A DNA stretch of 49,289 nucleotides from Caryophanales bacterium UBA3668 (GTDB lineage Bacteria > Bacillota_I > Bacilli_A > RFN20 > CAG-826), in contig DFJP01000078.1 in NCBI GenBank assembly GCA_002373085.1, positions 1 to 49,289 of the forward strand. Reading direction: 5' to 3'. Shown piece by piece: positions 16,747 through 26,312 of the stretch (positions are counted from its first letter, which is position 1; the number at the start of each line of letters is the position of its first letter). The position numbers were made by a program, and so were the translations under genes. The notes below the pieces were generated by a model. The model did not search any database and was not told the DNA's origin. It saw nothing but the letters and a program-made list of their open reading frames with translations.

Positions 16747-17496
16747 TTAAGCTTGTGGTTCGCTTTTCTCTTTGCCTTTGGTAATAACACCATAGACAAT
16801 CGCGGCTAAGGCTGCTCCAGCAAGTGGGGCTAAAATCCAAATCCAAATTTGAGAAAGTGAAGTTGTGTTACCAGTAAAGGCTTGTAATAATGCAGGCGCT
16901 AAGCTTCTTGCTGGGTTAACAGATGTTCCGGTAAATCCTAATCCTAAAAGATGGACTAAAGTTAATGATAAACCGATAACAATACCAGCGTGTTTTCCAT
17001 CGTGATATCTCTCATCTGTAGAGCCTAAGATAGCGATAACAAAGATGAATGTGAGTAACACTTCAACGAAGAATCCGGCAAATAAGGACCAGACATCAGT
17101 TTTGAGCTCTCCATCCACTGTTACTTTTAGTAAATCTTGGATTTCATTTCCACCTAAACTACTGAAGTTACCTCTTAAGCATAAGGCAAGGAATAAACTT
17201 CCTACTAAAGCACCAACAACTTGTGCAATGACGTAAAAACAGAAATCTTTTAAAGTAATCTTTTTACGAATGAGCATTGCTAAGCTAACTGCTGGGTTGA
17301 TGTGACAGCCTGAAATGTTTCCGATTGAGTACGCCATTGCGACGATAACTAAACCGAAAGCAAGAGAGGTTGCTACCCACCAGCCAAGTTGGCCTTCCAC
17401 GATTTGGCCTGCCACTACTGCAACACCACACGCTGCAAAAGTTAAAACAGCAGTACCAATGCATTCTGCAAGATACTTCTTCCAGTTTTCTTTCAT
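16747..17496 (-). CDS. Aquaporin (MIP family, AqpZ-like water channel)
   Basis: A 249-residue six-span channel. The two NPA half-helices are G-C-H-I-N-P-A-V-S near residue 72 and G-T-S-V-N-P-A-R-S near 190. The histidine in span 5 (L-T-L-V-H-L) plus the T-S-V-N-P-A-R-S form matches the narrow AqpZ-type selectivity filter rather than the glycerol facilitator GlpF, so water is the likely substrate. The ATG at 17496 is fixed by a strong AGGAGG; an in-frame extension to 17517 runs through that site. It follows the PAP2 gene by 13 bases and is the last gene before a terminator embedded in repeat copy 2. Confidence 0.92.
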   Translation of the reverse strand: MKENWKKYLAECIGTAVLTFAACGVAVVAGQIVEGQLGWWVATSLAFGLVIVAMAYSIGNISGCHINPAVSLAMLIRKKITLKDFCFYVIAQVVGALVGSLFLALCLRGNFSSLGGNEIQDLLKVTVDGELKTDVWSLFAGFFVEVLLTFIFVIAILGSTDERYHDGKHAGIVIGLSLTLVHLLGLGFTGTSVNPARSLAPALLQAFTGNTTSLSQIWIWILAPLAGAALAAIVYGVITKGKEKSEPQA

Positions 17497-17509
17497 ATAT
17501 AATCTCCTC

Positions 17510-18409
17510 CTATTCACTATATCGTGAATTATTAAACAATTTTAAGTTTTCTAATACAATCTTTGCAACGAAAAAGAAGAGAATAGAAATCATCACGCCC
17601 ATAGAAACATCACTTAAATAATGAGCGCCAACATACATTCTGGCAAATGACACAAGAAGTGTCCATGCTAGAGCGATGTAAAAAGTAATATAAGATGCTG
17701 TCTCATATTTCCTATTAATATATGGTAAGAATAAACTTGCCATTAATAAGACACCACAGCTACCTGCATGTCCACTAGGGAATGACTTAAATTCTTCGGA
17801 TGGAAGATTAAGCGCTTCCATATAATCCTTATAGTTAGAACATCTATCCCACCAACTATGGAAATCTAAGCCACCTTGAAGCGATCTAAATCTTGGACGA
17901 TGCATGATACTCTTAAGTAAGGTTACTCCACCGATTAATGTTAGTCCAATCGCAGCAAGTAAAATAAGATAAATAATCCAGAGATTATCTCTATCAGTTT
18001 TACTTGTTAAACGGAATCCTAAAAAGCCAATCGCTAAATCAACTGGTAAAGAAATCAAATATCCCATTGGACGAGCAATGCCTAACATGTCAAATCCGTT
18101 AGGGCCAAAGAATTCTCGACCACTAAAATAGATTGCTAAACCAATCGCAGCCACACCCATAACTAGACAAATAATCTTCCAAACGAGATGTGGGAGTTCC
18201 TTTTTAATTCCAAAATATAGTAGTCCTCCTCCAATAAAGGCCATCACTCCATATCCTGGAGTTGTTCCAATAACGGAAACGACTAAACCAAATGTATCCT
18301 TTTCGTGAAATAAAGCGTCATTGATTTGAAAATCAAAGAATGAGCCGATGATAAACGCCGCAAGGAAAAAAGCGAATACCAAATAGATATGTAAATCAAG
18401 TTTTTTCAT
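17510..18409 (-). CDS. PAP2-family membrane phosphatase
   Basis: A 299-residue membrane protein with about seven spans. The three phosphatase signatures are in order: K-S-I-M-H-R-P-R near 170, F-P-S-G-H-A near 222, and S-F-A-R-M-Y-V-G-A-H-Y-L-S-D near 265. The active site faces outside. Family members dephosphorylate phosphatidic acid, phosphatidylglycerol phosphate or undecaprenyl pyrophosphate. The N-terminal half has extra spans (three before the first motif) typical of larger Bacillota PAP2 proteins. It lies 17 bases after cysK and shares the run with lipoprotein genes; a role in lipid-carrier recycling is reasonable but inferred. Confidence 0.88.
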   Translation of the reverse strand: MKKLDLHIYLVFAFFLAAFIIGSFFDFQINDALFHEKDTFGLVVSVIGTTPGYGVMAFIGGGLLYFGIKKELPHLVWKIICLVMGVAAIGLAIYFSGREFFGPNGFDMLGIARPMGYLISLPVDLAIGFLGFRLTSKTDRDNLWIIYLILLAAIGLTLIGGVTLLKSIMHRPRFRSLQGGLDFHSWWDRCSNYKDYMEALNLPSEEFKSFPSGHAGSCGVLLMASLFLPYINRKYETASYITFYIALAWTLLVSFARMYVGAHYLSDVSMGVMISILFFFVAKIVLENLKLFNNSRYSE

Positions 18410-18426
18410 AGCAATATAATTATAGA

Positions 18427-19353
18427 CTATTCTTCAAATAATGGGGTAGATAAATAACGGTCCCCACTATCAGGGAATAACACAACAATATTCTTCCCAG
18501 CGCTTTCTTCTTTTTTGGCCTCTTTAATAGCGGCTGCTAAAGCTGCGCCAGAAGAAATGCCCACCAAGAAACCTTCTAAATTGGAAACAAGGCGTGCAAA
18601 TTCAAATGCGTCAGAATCGCTCACAGGAGAGATTTCATCAACAACATCGAGATTTAATACTTCAGGAATAAAACCAGCGCCTATACCTTGTATTTTGTGC
18701 GGTCCTGCTGGGTTTCCAGAAATAACTGCGCTTGAAGCTGGTTCAACGCCGATAATTTTGACGTTTTCGACATTCTCTTTTAAATAGCGACCTACTCCAC
18801 TAATGGTGCCACCTGTACCAATACCAGCAACAAAGACATCAACGTTGCCGTTAAGGTCGTCAAAGATTTCTGGACCAGTAGTTTTATAGTGGGCCATTGG
18901 GTTAGCAGGATTAGTGAATTGACCTAAGATAATTGAATGAGGAATTGACTCATTTAATTCTTTAGCGCGAGCAATTGCTCCTTTCATTCCTAAAGAAGCA
19001 TCGGTTAATTCAAGTTCAGCACCATACGCTTTAAGAAGTTTTCTTCTTTCAATTGACATGCTTGAAGGCATCACTAAAATGCAGCGATATCCTTTCATTG
19101 CACTTATAGAAGCAATTCCAATACCAGTATTACCACTTGTTGGTTCAATAATTACTGATTCATCAGTAAGAAGACCTCTTCTTTCAGCGTCTTCAATCAT
19201 TGCTAAAGCAATACGATCTTTAACTGATCCGGCAGGGTTAAAAAGTTCAACTTTAGCGTAAAGACAACACTCTAAACCGAACTCCTCTTCGACATGACGT
19301 AATTCAATGAGAGGGGTTTTCCCAACAAGCTCATAAGCGTGTTCCTTAATCAT
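18427..19353 (-). CDS. cysK: Cysteine synthase (O-acetylserine sulfhydrylase)
   Basis: A 308-residue fold-type II PLP enzyme. It has N-P-A-G-S-V-K-D-R with the PLP lysine K45, the substrate loop P-T-S-G-N-T-G near 71, the phosphate-binding G-I-G-T-G-G-T near 177, and the C-terminal G-I-S-S-G-A-A. It makes cysteine from O-acetylserine and sulfide. No cysE, sulfate reduction or methionine genes lie nearby, so sulfide must be imported or come from elsewhere. It lies 6 bases after a lipoprotein gene and 17 before PAP2, an odd setting for a biosynthetic enzyme. Distinguishing CysK from a cystathionine beta-synthase-like or CysM enzyme needs a tree; CysK is most likely. Confidence 0.92.
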   Translation of the reverse strand: MIKEHAYELVGKTPLIELRHVEEEFGLECCLYAKVELFNPAGSVKDRIALAMIEDAERRGLLTDESVIIEPTSGNTGIGIASISAMKGYRCILVMPSSMSIERRKLLKAYGAELELTDASLGMKGAIARAKELNESIPHSIILGQFTNPANPMAHYKTTGPEIFDDLNGNVDVFVAGIGTGGTISGVGRYLKENVENVKIIGVEPASSAVISGNPAGPHKIQGIGAGFIPEVLNLDVVDEISPVSDSDAFEFARLVSNLEGFLVGISSGAALAAAIKEAKKEESAGKNIVVLFPDSGDRYLSTPLFEE

Positions 19354-19359
19354 AAGGTT

Positions 19360-20649
19360 TTACTCCTTATTGTAACGATTATAAATAGAATCTAAGGCAG
19401 CGATATTCGCTTTGCCAAAATTATAAAATGGGATAGGCATGACATAAATTTGTCCAGAATAAACAAATTTGTAATAAAACATAATAACTGTCTTATCATC
19501 AGTTTTGCCTTTAACGAAGTCGATAGCAACTCCTAACGGTCTTTGACCACTGAAGTTTTCACTCATCGAGAAGTTATTGGAGAAGTTCTCTAATAACTCT
19601 TGGTTATTGAAATAATAACCTTGTCCTTGACGAGTATAACCACCCATATCTTGATTTGTCCATTTGTAGACGAACTCAAATGTGTTAAATAAAAGTAACT
19701 CTGATGGGTAATGATAATATTCAGGGACATTTGGTTTGTCATATACTGGTTTGGATAATAGAGATGGTCTAGCACCTTGATCAGTAAATTCAATTTGGAA
19801 ATAGTAAGTTCCGTAATAGCCACTTGCTTTATCTTTTAAAGCGATAGCGCCAGTACCAACATTACTACCGTTATAAATGCTCATGTAATAATTTGGATGG
19901 AAATACGCACTAGCAGCGTAGCCACTTTCTTCTTCTCCAAAATAATAAATATCTTGGATGAAGTTATTATCCTTGAATAATCTTCTCATTGTAGAGAAGT
20001 TATCGTTAATAGTTAAATAAGTCCCTCCATTACCGACATATTCATCGACAATCGAGTTTTTGCTTGTTCCAAAATCATGAGCATCATAAATTATTTGGCT
20101 TCCAGAATAATCTAATGTGAATCTTAAATATTGGTTGTCACCACTTTTGCGATAAGCAATATTAAGTGAATTAACATTCACAATTTGATCAGAAGTATAA
20201 CCAATGCATTTAATAAATGCCATTTTGAAATCTTTACTACTAACTTTTACTGAAGTGTCCTCTGATTTGATACTGCTAGTAAAACCAACATCTGCTCCTA
20301 ACATTGTTGGGTAATACTTATCTCCCCATAAAGATTTGCCTTTAGAGAGGATTTCACTACTCACATAGTCATCAAGGTTATATCTAAGGCGATAAACACC
20401 TTGAGAATGTTGAATATAAATATCAGTTGCAGAAGGAACGTTATTTGGAACTATTCCAATCGAATTATTTGTGTAAATAATATCGTGATTATTGGAATTA
20501 CCGACATAAGTAAAAGTATAGTTTCTCTCACTAGCGAGATATTGAATACCAGTTTTCAAATCACTAACAGTGATATGGTTTTCTTTACATCCCGCTAAAG
20601 AAAACAAAGGTGTAATAAGTAATAAAGCTAATAATCGAGATTTTTTCAT
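19360..20649 (-). CDS. Surface lipoprotein of unknown function
   Basis: A 429-residue lipoprotein. The signal peptide ends in the lipobox S-L-A-G-C with the modified cysteine at about residue 21. After it comes a mostly beta-structured protein rich in Y, N, S and G, with many short strands and no motif I recognise; a C-terminal K-F-V-Y-S-G-Q-I-Y-V-M-P segment looks like an edge strand. It is the fourth lipoprotein of the minus-strand run, 7 bases after the 864-residue one, with cysK 6 bases downstream. A cell-surface binding role is likely but not shown. Expression is probably from the promoter before 26190. Confidence 0.8.
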   Translation of the reverse strand: MKKSRLLALLLITPLFSLAGCKENHITVSDLKTGIQYLASERNYTFTYVGNSNNHDIIYTNNSIGIVPNNVPSATDIYIQHSQGVYRLRYNLDDYVSSEILSKGKSLWGDKYYPTMLGADVGFTSSIKSEDTSVKVSSKDFKMAFIKCIGYTSDQIVNVNSLNIAYRKSGDNQYLRFTLDYSGSQIIYDAHDFGTSKNSIVDEYVGNGGTYLTINDNFSTMRRLFKDNNFIQDIYYFGEEESGYAASAYFHPNYYMSIYNGSNVGTGAIALKDKASGYYGTYYFQIEFTDQGARPSLLSKPVYDKPNVPEYYHYPSELLLFNTFEFVYKWTNQDMGGYTRQGQGYYFNNQELLENFSNNFSMSENFSGQRPLGVAIDFVKGKTDDKTVIMFYYKFVYSGQIYVMPIPFYNFGKANIAALDSIYNRYNKE

Positions 20650-20656
20650 ACCTTAA

Positions 20657-23251
20657 TTAGCCATTATGTCTAGCAAATGGATGGAATCCATGTGGTTGAA
20701 GCGCTTCATCAACATCACCAAGGATTGGTGTGTAATAGGTATTGAATTCTTCATCAATTTCTCTTTCTGCTAAGAAGACACAGAAATAACCTGTTGAGGC
20801 ATCATAATAGAATTCAAGATACATGTCAGCAACTGCTGGTTTAGTAGTCATTGTTTGAATATCCATTGCGTAGATATAAGCATCAACATAACTTCCATCA
20901 TATTTATATGCAAAATAGAAGATATCTGTTCCTAAATCTTCACCTTCATCTGTGATGTAGTGATCAGAAATATAACCTTTAGAATAACCGTTTTGATATT
21001 CTTCGGTTGTAAAGACAAGGTGTGTATCTGGATATGCAGTTGAATCCCATGTGCCAACTGGGTTAGCGTGTGCTGGGATAATATAGATTTCTAAAACTGT
21101 TGGAGTTGCACCAGCTTCGTAACGTGTGGAGTTAAGCGTGATATTAACTTTAACGTTTTCAGTAATATTTTTTGCTCCAGTGGTATCAATAACTAAATCA
21201 GCAGAGTTTGGTGCAGATTTGATTGTTAATAAGCTTGTATTGCTACTAGTAGCAGTATAAACAAGTGGTGAACCACTTGGAGATGGTTGAATTCTGAATT
21301 TATATGTTCCGTTAGCGTGAACATTGGCTTGATACCAAGATTCGACTGGAGCATAACTTGGATCACTAATGACATCCATAATGTAGAAGCTACGGATATC
21401 TTTACCAGCGATAACGTGGCAATTAACATCTAAAGTTGCACCTTTAATAGTTGCAGCGTTGACGTGGTTAGAGAAAGTAACAACTGCATCGCCTTCGTTA
21501 TGAGCCGCCATTTGGTAATATAAATCAGTTGGGAGTTTAGCAATTACATCTTCATTAGAAGAAGCAACTGGGCCATATTGCCATAAGTCTAAAGCGGTAG
21601 AAGGAGTATAAGAGATAGTAATTTCATCTTTAATCTTTCCACTACCATCACTAATCATGACGCCTTCACCTAAAGCAAAATAACTATCAGTAGCAATAGT
21701 TGCCTTATCAGTAAGTGATTTAGAGACATAGCGATATGAATCAATAGAAGTAATGTAGTATGGGCTTGGATCAAATGTGCATGCTTCATTAGCAACACCA
21801 TAGGTGTAGGAAGCATTAATTTTGATTTTGACTGATCCAGTTTGTCCAGTTAATGGTTTGTGTTGTTGGAAATCCCATTGATCTTTAGAGAATAATGTTT
21901 CTTTGTAGACTAATGAGGTAACAGCACCTCTTTCATCAAAGCTTAAATCAACATCATAAACATAAGCTTCATGACGTTCACTTGAATAAGTAGAAGCACT
22001 ATGATCATATTCAACAGTGGTATCAACTGCGGTTGTAAATCCGTTAGCGGTTGGGTTAGAAACGATTGTGCTAACTGACCAAGAGACGTCGTCTCCAGTA
22101 ACTCCAACACGATAAGCCCACATAATATCTTTTTCAAGTAAGTAGGCTGGGTTATGGGAAGTACTATTAATTTCTCTCATAACATTAGATTTGCTCTTCG
22201 CGTATCTATAGCCATAGTCATCGCCATCGATAACATCATATCTAGCGGAGTAAGCGCCATAATTGTTGTAACTTTCTCTGAAGCGGTCATCATTGATGGT
22301 TTTGCTTCCTTCTTTTAAAGCATATGTATCAACAACTTCGTATGTCTTATTTGTTTCATCATAGTGACGATAAACAAGCATATTGTGATCATCGAGTTTA
22401 TCTTCGATAGTTGCTAAAGTTGTATTGTTATTGTATTTCTTCCAGGAGAATTTATGGTTAAAGACATCAGTTGTGGATTTATCCATAATTTCATATTCTG
22501 CGGTAGCAAGATCTGGAATATACATTGCTGGTTCGCTTCTAACAGCGTAGCTGTCAATTAAGACAGAAGCGAGTTGAGGAGCAGTAGTTGGGTAATTATC
22601 AATTCTCTTTCTTTGAACTGAGAAAGGTGCTTCATCTTTGCTTTCATCATAGAAGAAGTCATATGTTGCGCCTCTAGAAATTTCAAAGTTATAGTTTGGA
22701 TTACCTGTAATCATGTGGATATCACCAAATGAAACTGATTCATCAAGGTCTAAAGCTTGTAATTTGCTTTCTCCAACTTTGATGTTGAATTTAGCGAATA
22801 ATCCACTTCCAGCTGGAACAGAAACATTTCTAGCAGCCCAAATACCTGTAGATTCTTTGGTAAACGCTGCTACGAAGTCGCCATCAATAACGACATCACC
22901 ATTAACAGAAACTCTGATAACAATAGATGCGGATTGGTTTGGCATTGTGAACTTATATGTTTTACCATCTGCTTCAGGAGTCAATATACGGTTTGTATTT
23001 AAAACAACTTCCTTTAAATTAAAACCTTCATCAATTGAGTTAATAACTAAGACTACTTCTTCACCCTCTTGAGCGCGTTCTTTATTGATTGAATAATGAA
23101 CGGATGTTGGAGCAGTAACCATAATCTTGTAGTCATCGACAATGACTGGTCCAGGTGGAACAACTGATCCTCCACCATCTGATGGTTGATTACATCCAGC
23201 TAATAAAAGAGCAATAGAAGCAATACCAATAAGTAAATTTTTCTTTTTCAT
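20657..23251 (-). CDS. Large surface lipoprotein with beta-sandwich domains
   Basis: An 864-residue lipoprotein with lipobox L-L-A-G-C (cysteine about 20) followed by a P/G/S-rich linker. Residues about 40-115 form a beta domain ending Y-K-F-T-M-P-N-Q-S-A-S-I-V-I, a pattern common in bacterial surface beta-sandwiches (strand, M-P-x-x, strand). The middle (130-640) is beta-rich and unrecognised. Residues about 660-750 look Ig-like (Y-T-A-T-S-S-N-T-S-L-L-T-I ... V-K-V-N-I-T-L). The C-terminal G-T-W-D-S block resembles a lipocalin-like or WD-type beta barrel edge seen in other lipoproteins. It is the third gene of the run, 26 bases after the previous one. Confidence 0.8.
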   Translation of the reverse strand: MKKKNLLIGIASIALLLAGCNQPSDGGGSVVPPGPVIVDDYKIMVTAPTSVHYSINKERAQEGEEVVLVINSIDEGFNLKEVVLNTNRILTPEADGKTYKFTMPNQSASIVIRVSVNGDVVIDGDFVAAFTKESTGIWAARNVSVPAGSGLFAKFNIKVGESKLQALDLDESVSFGDIHMITGNPNYNFEISRGATYDFFYDESKDEAPFSVQRKRIDNYPTTAPQLASVLIDSYAVRSEPAMYIPDLATAEYEIMDKSTTDVFNHKFSWKKYNNNTTLATIEDKLDDHNMLVYRHYDETNKTYEVVDTYALKEGSKTINDDRFRESYNNYGAYSARYDVIDGDDYGYRYAKSKSNVMREINSTSHNPAYLLEKDIMWAYRVGVTGDDVSWSVSTIVSNPTANGFTTAVDTTVEYDHSASTYSSERHEAYVYDVDLSFDERGAVTSLVYKETLFSKDQWDFQQHKPLTGQTGSVKIKINASYTYGVANEACTFDPSPYYITSIDSYRYVSKSLTDKATIATDSYFALGEGVMISDGSGKIKDEITISYTPSTALDLWQYGPVASSNEDVIAKLPTDLYYQMAAHNEGDAVVTFSNHVNAATIKGATLDVNCHVIAGKDIRSFYIMDVISDPSYAPVESWYQANVHANGTYKFRIQPSPSGSPLVYTATSSNTSLLTIKSAPNSADLVIDTTGAKNITENVKVNITLNSTRYEAGATPTVLEIYIIPAHANPVGTWDSTAYPDTHLVFTTEEYQNGYSKGYISDHYITDEGEDLGTDIFYFAYKYDGSYVDAYIYAMDIQTMTTKPAVADMYLEFYYDASTGYFCVFLAEREIDEEFNTYYTPILGDVDEALQPHGFHPFARHNG

Positions 23252-23277
23252 AGTAAGAAATCCCTTCTTTTTAATTT

Positions 23278-24057
23278 TTATCTAGCAGTTAACATTGTTA
23301 GTAAGCCGTCTTCAACGTACATATATACGTAATCTGAACATCTAGCAACGACAAGACCAGTAAGGACTGTTAACTTTGCAGTTGATTTTGTTGTTTTGAT
23401 TGTGAAACTATATCCATCAAAGTATTGAACATAAGAATCATAAGTAGCGGTAAATGTAATAGAAACGTTTTGTTCGTAATCATCTCCACCAGTAATTGTT
23501 CCGGTAAAATCTGCTGTTGAGAATTCGGTAACAGTTAATCTCCAAGAACCAATATAAGCTGCATAGTCTTCTGGAGAAGCAAAATAGTCAATGTTATATA
23601 GTCTTTGTGGCATATATTCTGCTGTATATTTTCTTCTCACATGGATGACATTACGATAAACAAGCATTCCATCAGCGTCTTCAATCTTGAGAATAAAATC
23701 TCCGATTGCATTAGCAGTAGTAATTGTGAAGTTAGTTGTAGAGCCTTCTTCCATTGTTGCAGTCGCTAAATTTGGATTTGAAATAAAAATTTCAAATGCC
23801 GGATTAACATTGGTTGATGTATAGCTAAATAAGTAAGTTGAATCGTTGGCGATGTATCTGCCAACTGCAACATCAGCAAATGTTTCTCCATAGCTACCAT
23901 TCTTTTGAATATAATCTTTTGATTTAAACTCGACAGTTCCGTAATCAGTGATTTCATATTCATCACCACTTGTGTCTTTATGCTTACCTTGGTCACCACA
24001 ATCAACAAGCATTGGAAGTACGAGTAATAGTCCTAATATTTTTCTAAATTGTTTCAT
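23278..24057 (-). CDS. Surface lipoprotein of unknown function
   Basis: A 259-residue predicted lipoprotein. The signal peptide ends L-V-D-C-G, an acceptable but slightly unusual lipobox (aspartate before the cysteine). The mature part begins with a charged linker (G-K-H-K-D-T-S-G-D-E). It continues with an Ig-like strand series (F-T-I-T-T-A-N-A-I-G-D-F-I-L-K-I) and a C-terminal G-S-W-R-L-T-V-T-E block resembling the G-x-W segment at the end of the 864-residue neighbour. It lies 26-27 bases from both neighbouring lipoprotein genes, so all are probably co-transcribed. No enzyme motif is visible. Confidence 0.77.
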   Translation of the reverse strand: MKQFRKILGLLLVLPMLVDCGDQGKHKDTSGDEYEITDYGTVEFKSKDYIQKNGSYGETFADVAVGRYIANDSTYLFSYTSTNVNPAFEIFISNPNLATATMEEGSTTNFTITTANAIGDFILKIEDADGMLVYRNVIHVRRKYTAEYMPQRLYNIDYFASPEDYAAYIGSWRLTVTEFSTADFTGTITGGDDYEQNVSITFTATYDSYVQYFDGYSFTIKTTKSTAKLTVLTGLVVARCSDYVYMYVEDGLLTMLTAR

Positions 24058-24084
24058 TTTCTCCTCCTCGATTTATTCTATAAA

Positions 24085-26190
24085 TCATAAATGAAAACCT
24101 TCACAGTATATAGATGCATTCTTATATGTCGCAACATTGTTGAGATCACTTAAGAACGTCATTTTTCCATCAGCAAGTCTTGCTCTAATAGTAGTACCAA
24201 CTGACACCCAAGCATAGTTTTGAGTTTCAACTGTGAATGTAATGACATTTGTATCAGCATCATAACTGACACCTAAGTCAGCTTGATATTTACCAGTGCC
24301 ACCATCTTTTAAGTGAGCTTTACAGTCACTTTCAGATTCATAGTTATTAAACGAAATTACTAGAGTGTAATCTTCTTCATCCCAACCACTATAGTATGTG
24401 CCACTAAACGTGAGACCTTTTAAGTTAGGGAATGATGCAGTAACTTCTTCATCACTAACAACTGTGAATGTTTTAGCGGAAATATTGATGGTAACAACCA
24501 CTCTTCTAGTTCCAGTAGTTAAGGTAACTGTTGTTCCGTTAATAACTGCAACAAAGTCAGTATTATCGTAAACAGCGTTATCTTCATTTGGAATAACAAG
24601 GGTGTTTCCTTTATCATCTTCGTAGACTCCATATGGGTCAACGATTTCTGCTCTTAATCGATATCCACCTTCTCCAATATATCTAACTCCTAATAATTCG
24701 TCAGTTCCTTTGGAAACGGTGTACATTGCTCTAGCGTCATAAACATGTTCGCCAGAAAGCATTTTAACTACCACATCTTCATGTAATTCTTTCGCTGTGT
24801 AATTGATATAGAAAGAAACATAAAGTTTTGTGTCTTTATAGACTTGTAAGACGAGATGGGTTACTCCGTTAATAACGAATCTTTCTCCATCAACTGTGTA
24901 CATGTTTCTTGTATCAGTAGAATTCTCTTTTTGGATACACATGATGTCATAGGTATCAAAAGGAGATTTGAGTTCGTAATCACTTGCGAATAAGTATCTA
25001 TCACCATAAATAAGTGTTGCGTAGTCTTCGGTGTATAAAGAATCATCATAAACAGTTTTAACTTGTGCTTGTTTTGTAACTGTGTTGTTTCTTCTTAATG
25101 TGATGGCTCCACTTGTAGCCACTGTTAAATCTTTTGTTTCATCAAAAGAATTAATAACTCCAGTAGAACCGCTAATAGGAACTAAGAAATAGTCTCCGAC
25201 AACCTTATTTCCATCAAGAAGTTTGCTATTTCCTTCGGTTGGATAAACTGTAATCTTCTTGTCATAAGCGTATGGTGTGGTGAAATAGAAGACATCTTTA
25301 CTGCTATCGTATGAAGCTTCGTTAGTCTCAACTCCACCTAAATCACTAGTGACTCTCTTATATGTAAGTCCGCGACAGAAATAGCTATCATCACTTGAAG
25401 TTGCTTTAAAGTAAACAACATCACCTTGATCAACACTATTGGTGGCGGTAGTACAATCTTTGTCTAAATATGCTTTAAGGGTAATATGTGTAGAATTTTG
25501 AATGTCTAACAAATAATCCTTAACAATTGGAGTATCATCACGATAATTTGGTGTAATAGAAATGAAATCATAATCGCCTTTATCAGCGACAAATGTTACA
25601 TAGCCATTATCATCAACGTTTTGATCTTCTCCGTTAATTGATAATGAAGTAGGAATTAAATATCCATTTGCTTCTAATTTCACTCTTATTTCATTACCAA
25701 GAGTGACGTTATAGTATGTAACTCCATCTTCCACTAGAGCGTTAGTAAGTGGAGTAAAATTATTATCAATTTTTTCTGCGATTTCTTTAATTAATCCTTT
25801 TGCGTCATGAACGTACATCTTACTTGTTTCAACGACTTTAGGATTAATTGTGACTGCACAAGTAGCAGTAAAGTTACCATCAACTGTGGTAGCGGTAATA
25901 TTCACTGTTCCATCTTTTAAAGTGCTAACAACACCTGCTTCACTAACGGTTGCAAATGTATCGTTACTACTACTCCATGTCACATCTTTATTTGTTGCGT
26001 CACTAGGAGTAACAGTTGCTTTAAGTGTGAAAGAGTCACCAACGGTGACTGTTTTACTTGTGTAATCTAAAAAAATACCTGTTACATGGACTGTTGTATC
26101 AACTGGTCCAGAAGGAGTGTTTGTTGCGCATCCAAAGAGCATACCTGAGGCAAGTATTGTCGGTATTAAGTATCTAATTGTCTTTTTCAT
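24085..26190 (-). CDS. Surface lipoprotein with Big_2 immunoglobulin-like domain
   Basis: A 701-residue lipoprotein with lipobox M-L-F-G-C (cysteine about 21). Residues about 34-115 are a textbook bacterial Ig-like Big_2 domain: V-T-V-G-D-S-F-T-L-K-A-T-V-T-P, then V-T-W-S-S-S-N, V-S-E-A-G-V-V-S and G-T-V-N-I-T-A. The remaining 580 residues are beta-rich with no recognised domain; a G-T-Y-Y-S-G-W segment near 605 resembles the G-x-W blocks of its neighbours. Big_2 modules are usual in adhesins and cell-wall proteins. It is the first gene of the seven-gene run. AAGGAGAG lies upstream of the ATG, next to a TATAC-GT-GTATA inverted repeat. Confidence 0.83.
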   Translation of the reverse strand: MKKTIRYLIPTILASGMLFGCATNTPSGPVDTTVHVTGIFLDYTSKTVTVGDSFTLKATVTPSDATNKDVTWSSSNDTFATVSEAGVVSTLKDGTVNITATTVDGNFTATCAVTINPKVVETSKMYVHDAKGLIKEIAEKIDNNFTPLTNALVEDGVTYYNVTLGNEIRVKLEANGYLIPTSLSINGEDQNVDDNGYVTFVADKGDYDFISITPNYRDDTPIVKDYLLDIQNSTHITLKAYLDKDCTTATNSVDQGDVVYFKATSSDDSYFCRGLTYKRVTSDLGGVETNEASYDSSKDVFYFTTPYAYDKKITVYPTEGNSKLLDGNKVVGDYFLVPISGSTGVINSFDETKDLTVATSGAITLRRNNTVTKQAQVKTVYDDSLYTEDYATLIYGDRYLFASDYELKSPFDTYDIMCIQKENSTDTRNMYTVDGERFVINGVTHLVLQVYKDTKLYVSFYINYTAKELHEDVVVKMLSGEHVYDARAMYTVSKGTDELLGVRYIGEGGYRLRAEIVDPYGVYEDDKGNTLVIPNEDNAVYDNTDFVAVINGTTVTLTTGTRRVVVTINISAKTFTVVSDEEVTASFPNLKGLTFSGTYYSGWDEEDYTLVISFNNYESESDCKAHLKDGGTGKYQADLGVSYDADTNVITFTVETQNYAWVSVGTTIRARLADGKMTFLSDLNNVATYKNASIYCEGFHL

Positions 26191-26206
26191 ATGCGCGTAC
26201 TCTCCT

Positions 26207-26218
26207 TATACGTGTATA
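26207..26218. promoter_or_regulatory. Inverted repeat upstream of the lipoprotein operon
   Basis: TATAC-GT-GTATA sits directly upstream of the ribosome binding site of the first lipoprotein gene, in the short space after the preceding terminator. A near copy with a 4-base centre overlaps the PFOR promoter. It could be an operator; by length it could also be chance in AT-rich DNA. Confidence 0.35.
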
Positions 26219-26228
26219 AATATTAAAG

Positions 26229-26264
26229 CACAGAGGCTTGGCTAAAGGAAGACCAAACCTCTGT
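26229..26264 (-). terminator. Terminator after the 1303-residue surface protein gene
   Basis: The minus-strand stem ACAGAGGTTTGG pairs with CCAAGCCTCTGT over 12 bp (one G-U) around a roughly 10-base loop. Only a modest T-rich stretch follows (GCTTTAATATTTA). It separates the big surface-protein gene from the lipoprotein operon. Confidence 0.7.
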
Positions 26265-26312
26265 ACTAAATTATTTTAATAATATAAATGTATGCTGTAG
26301 CAATTACAAGAT

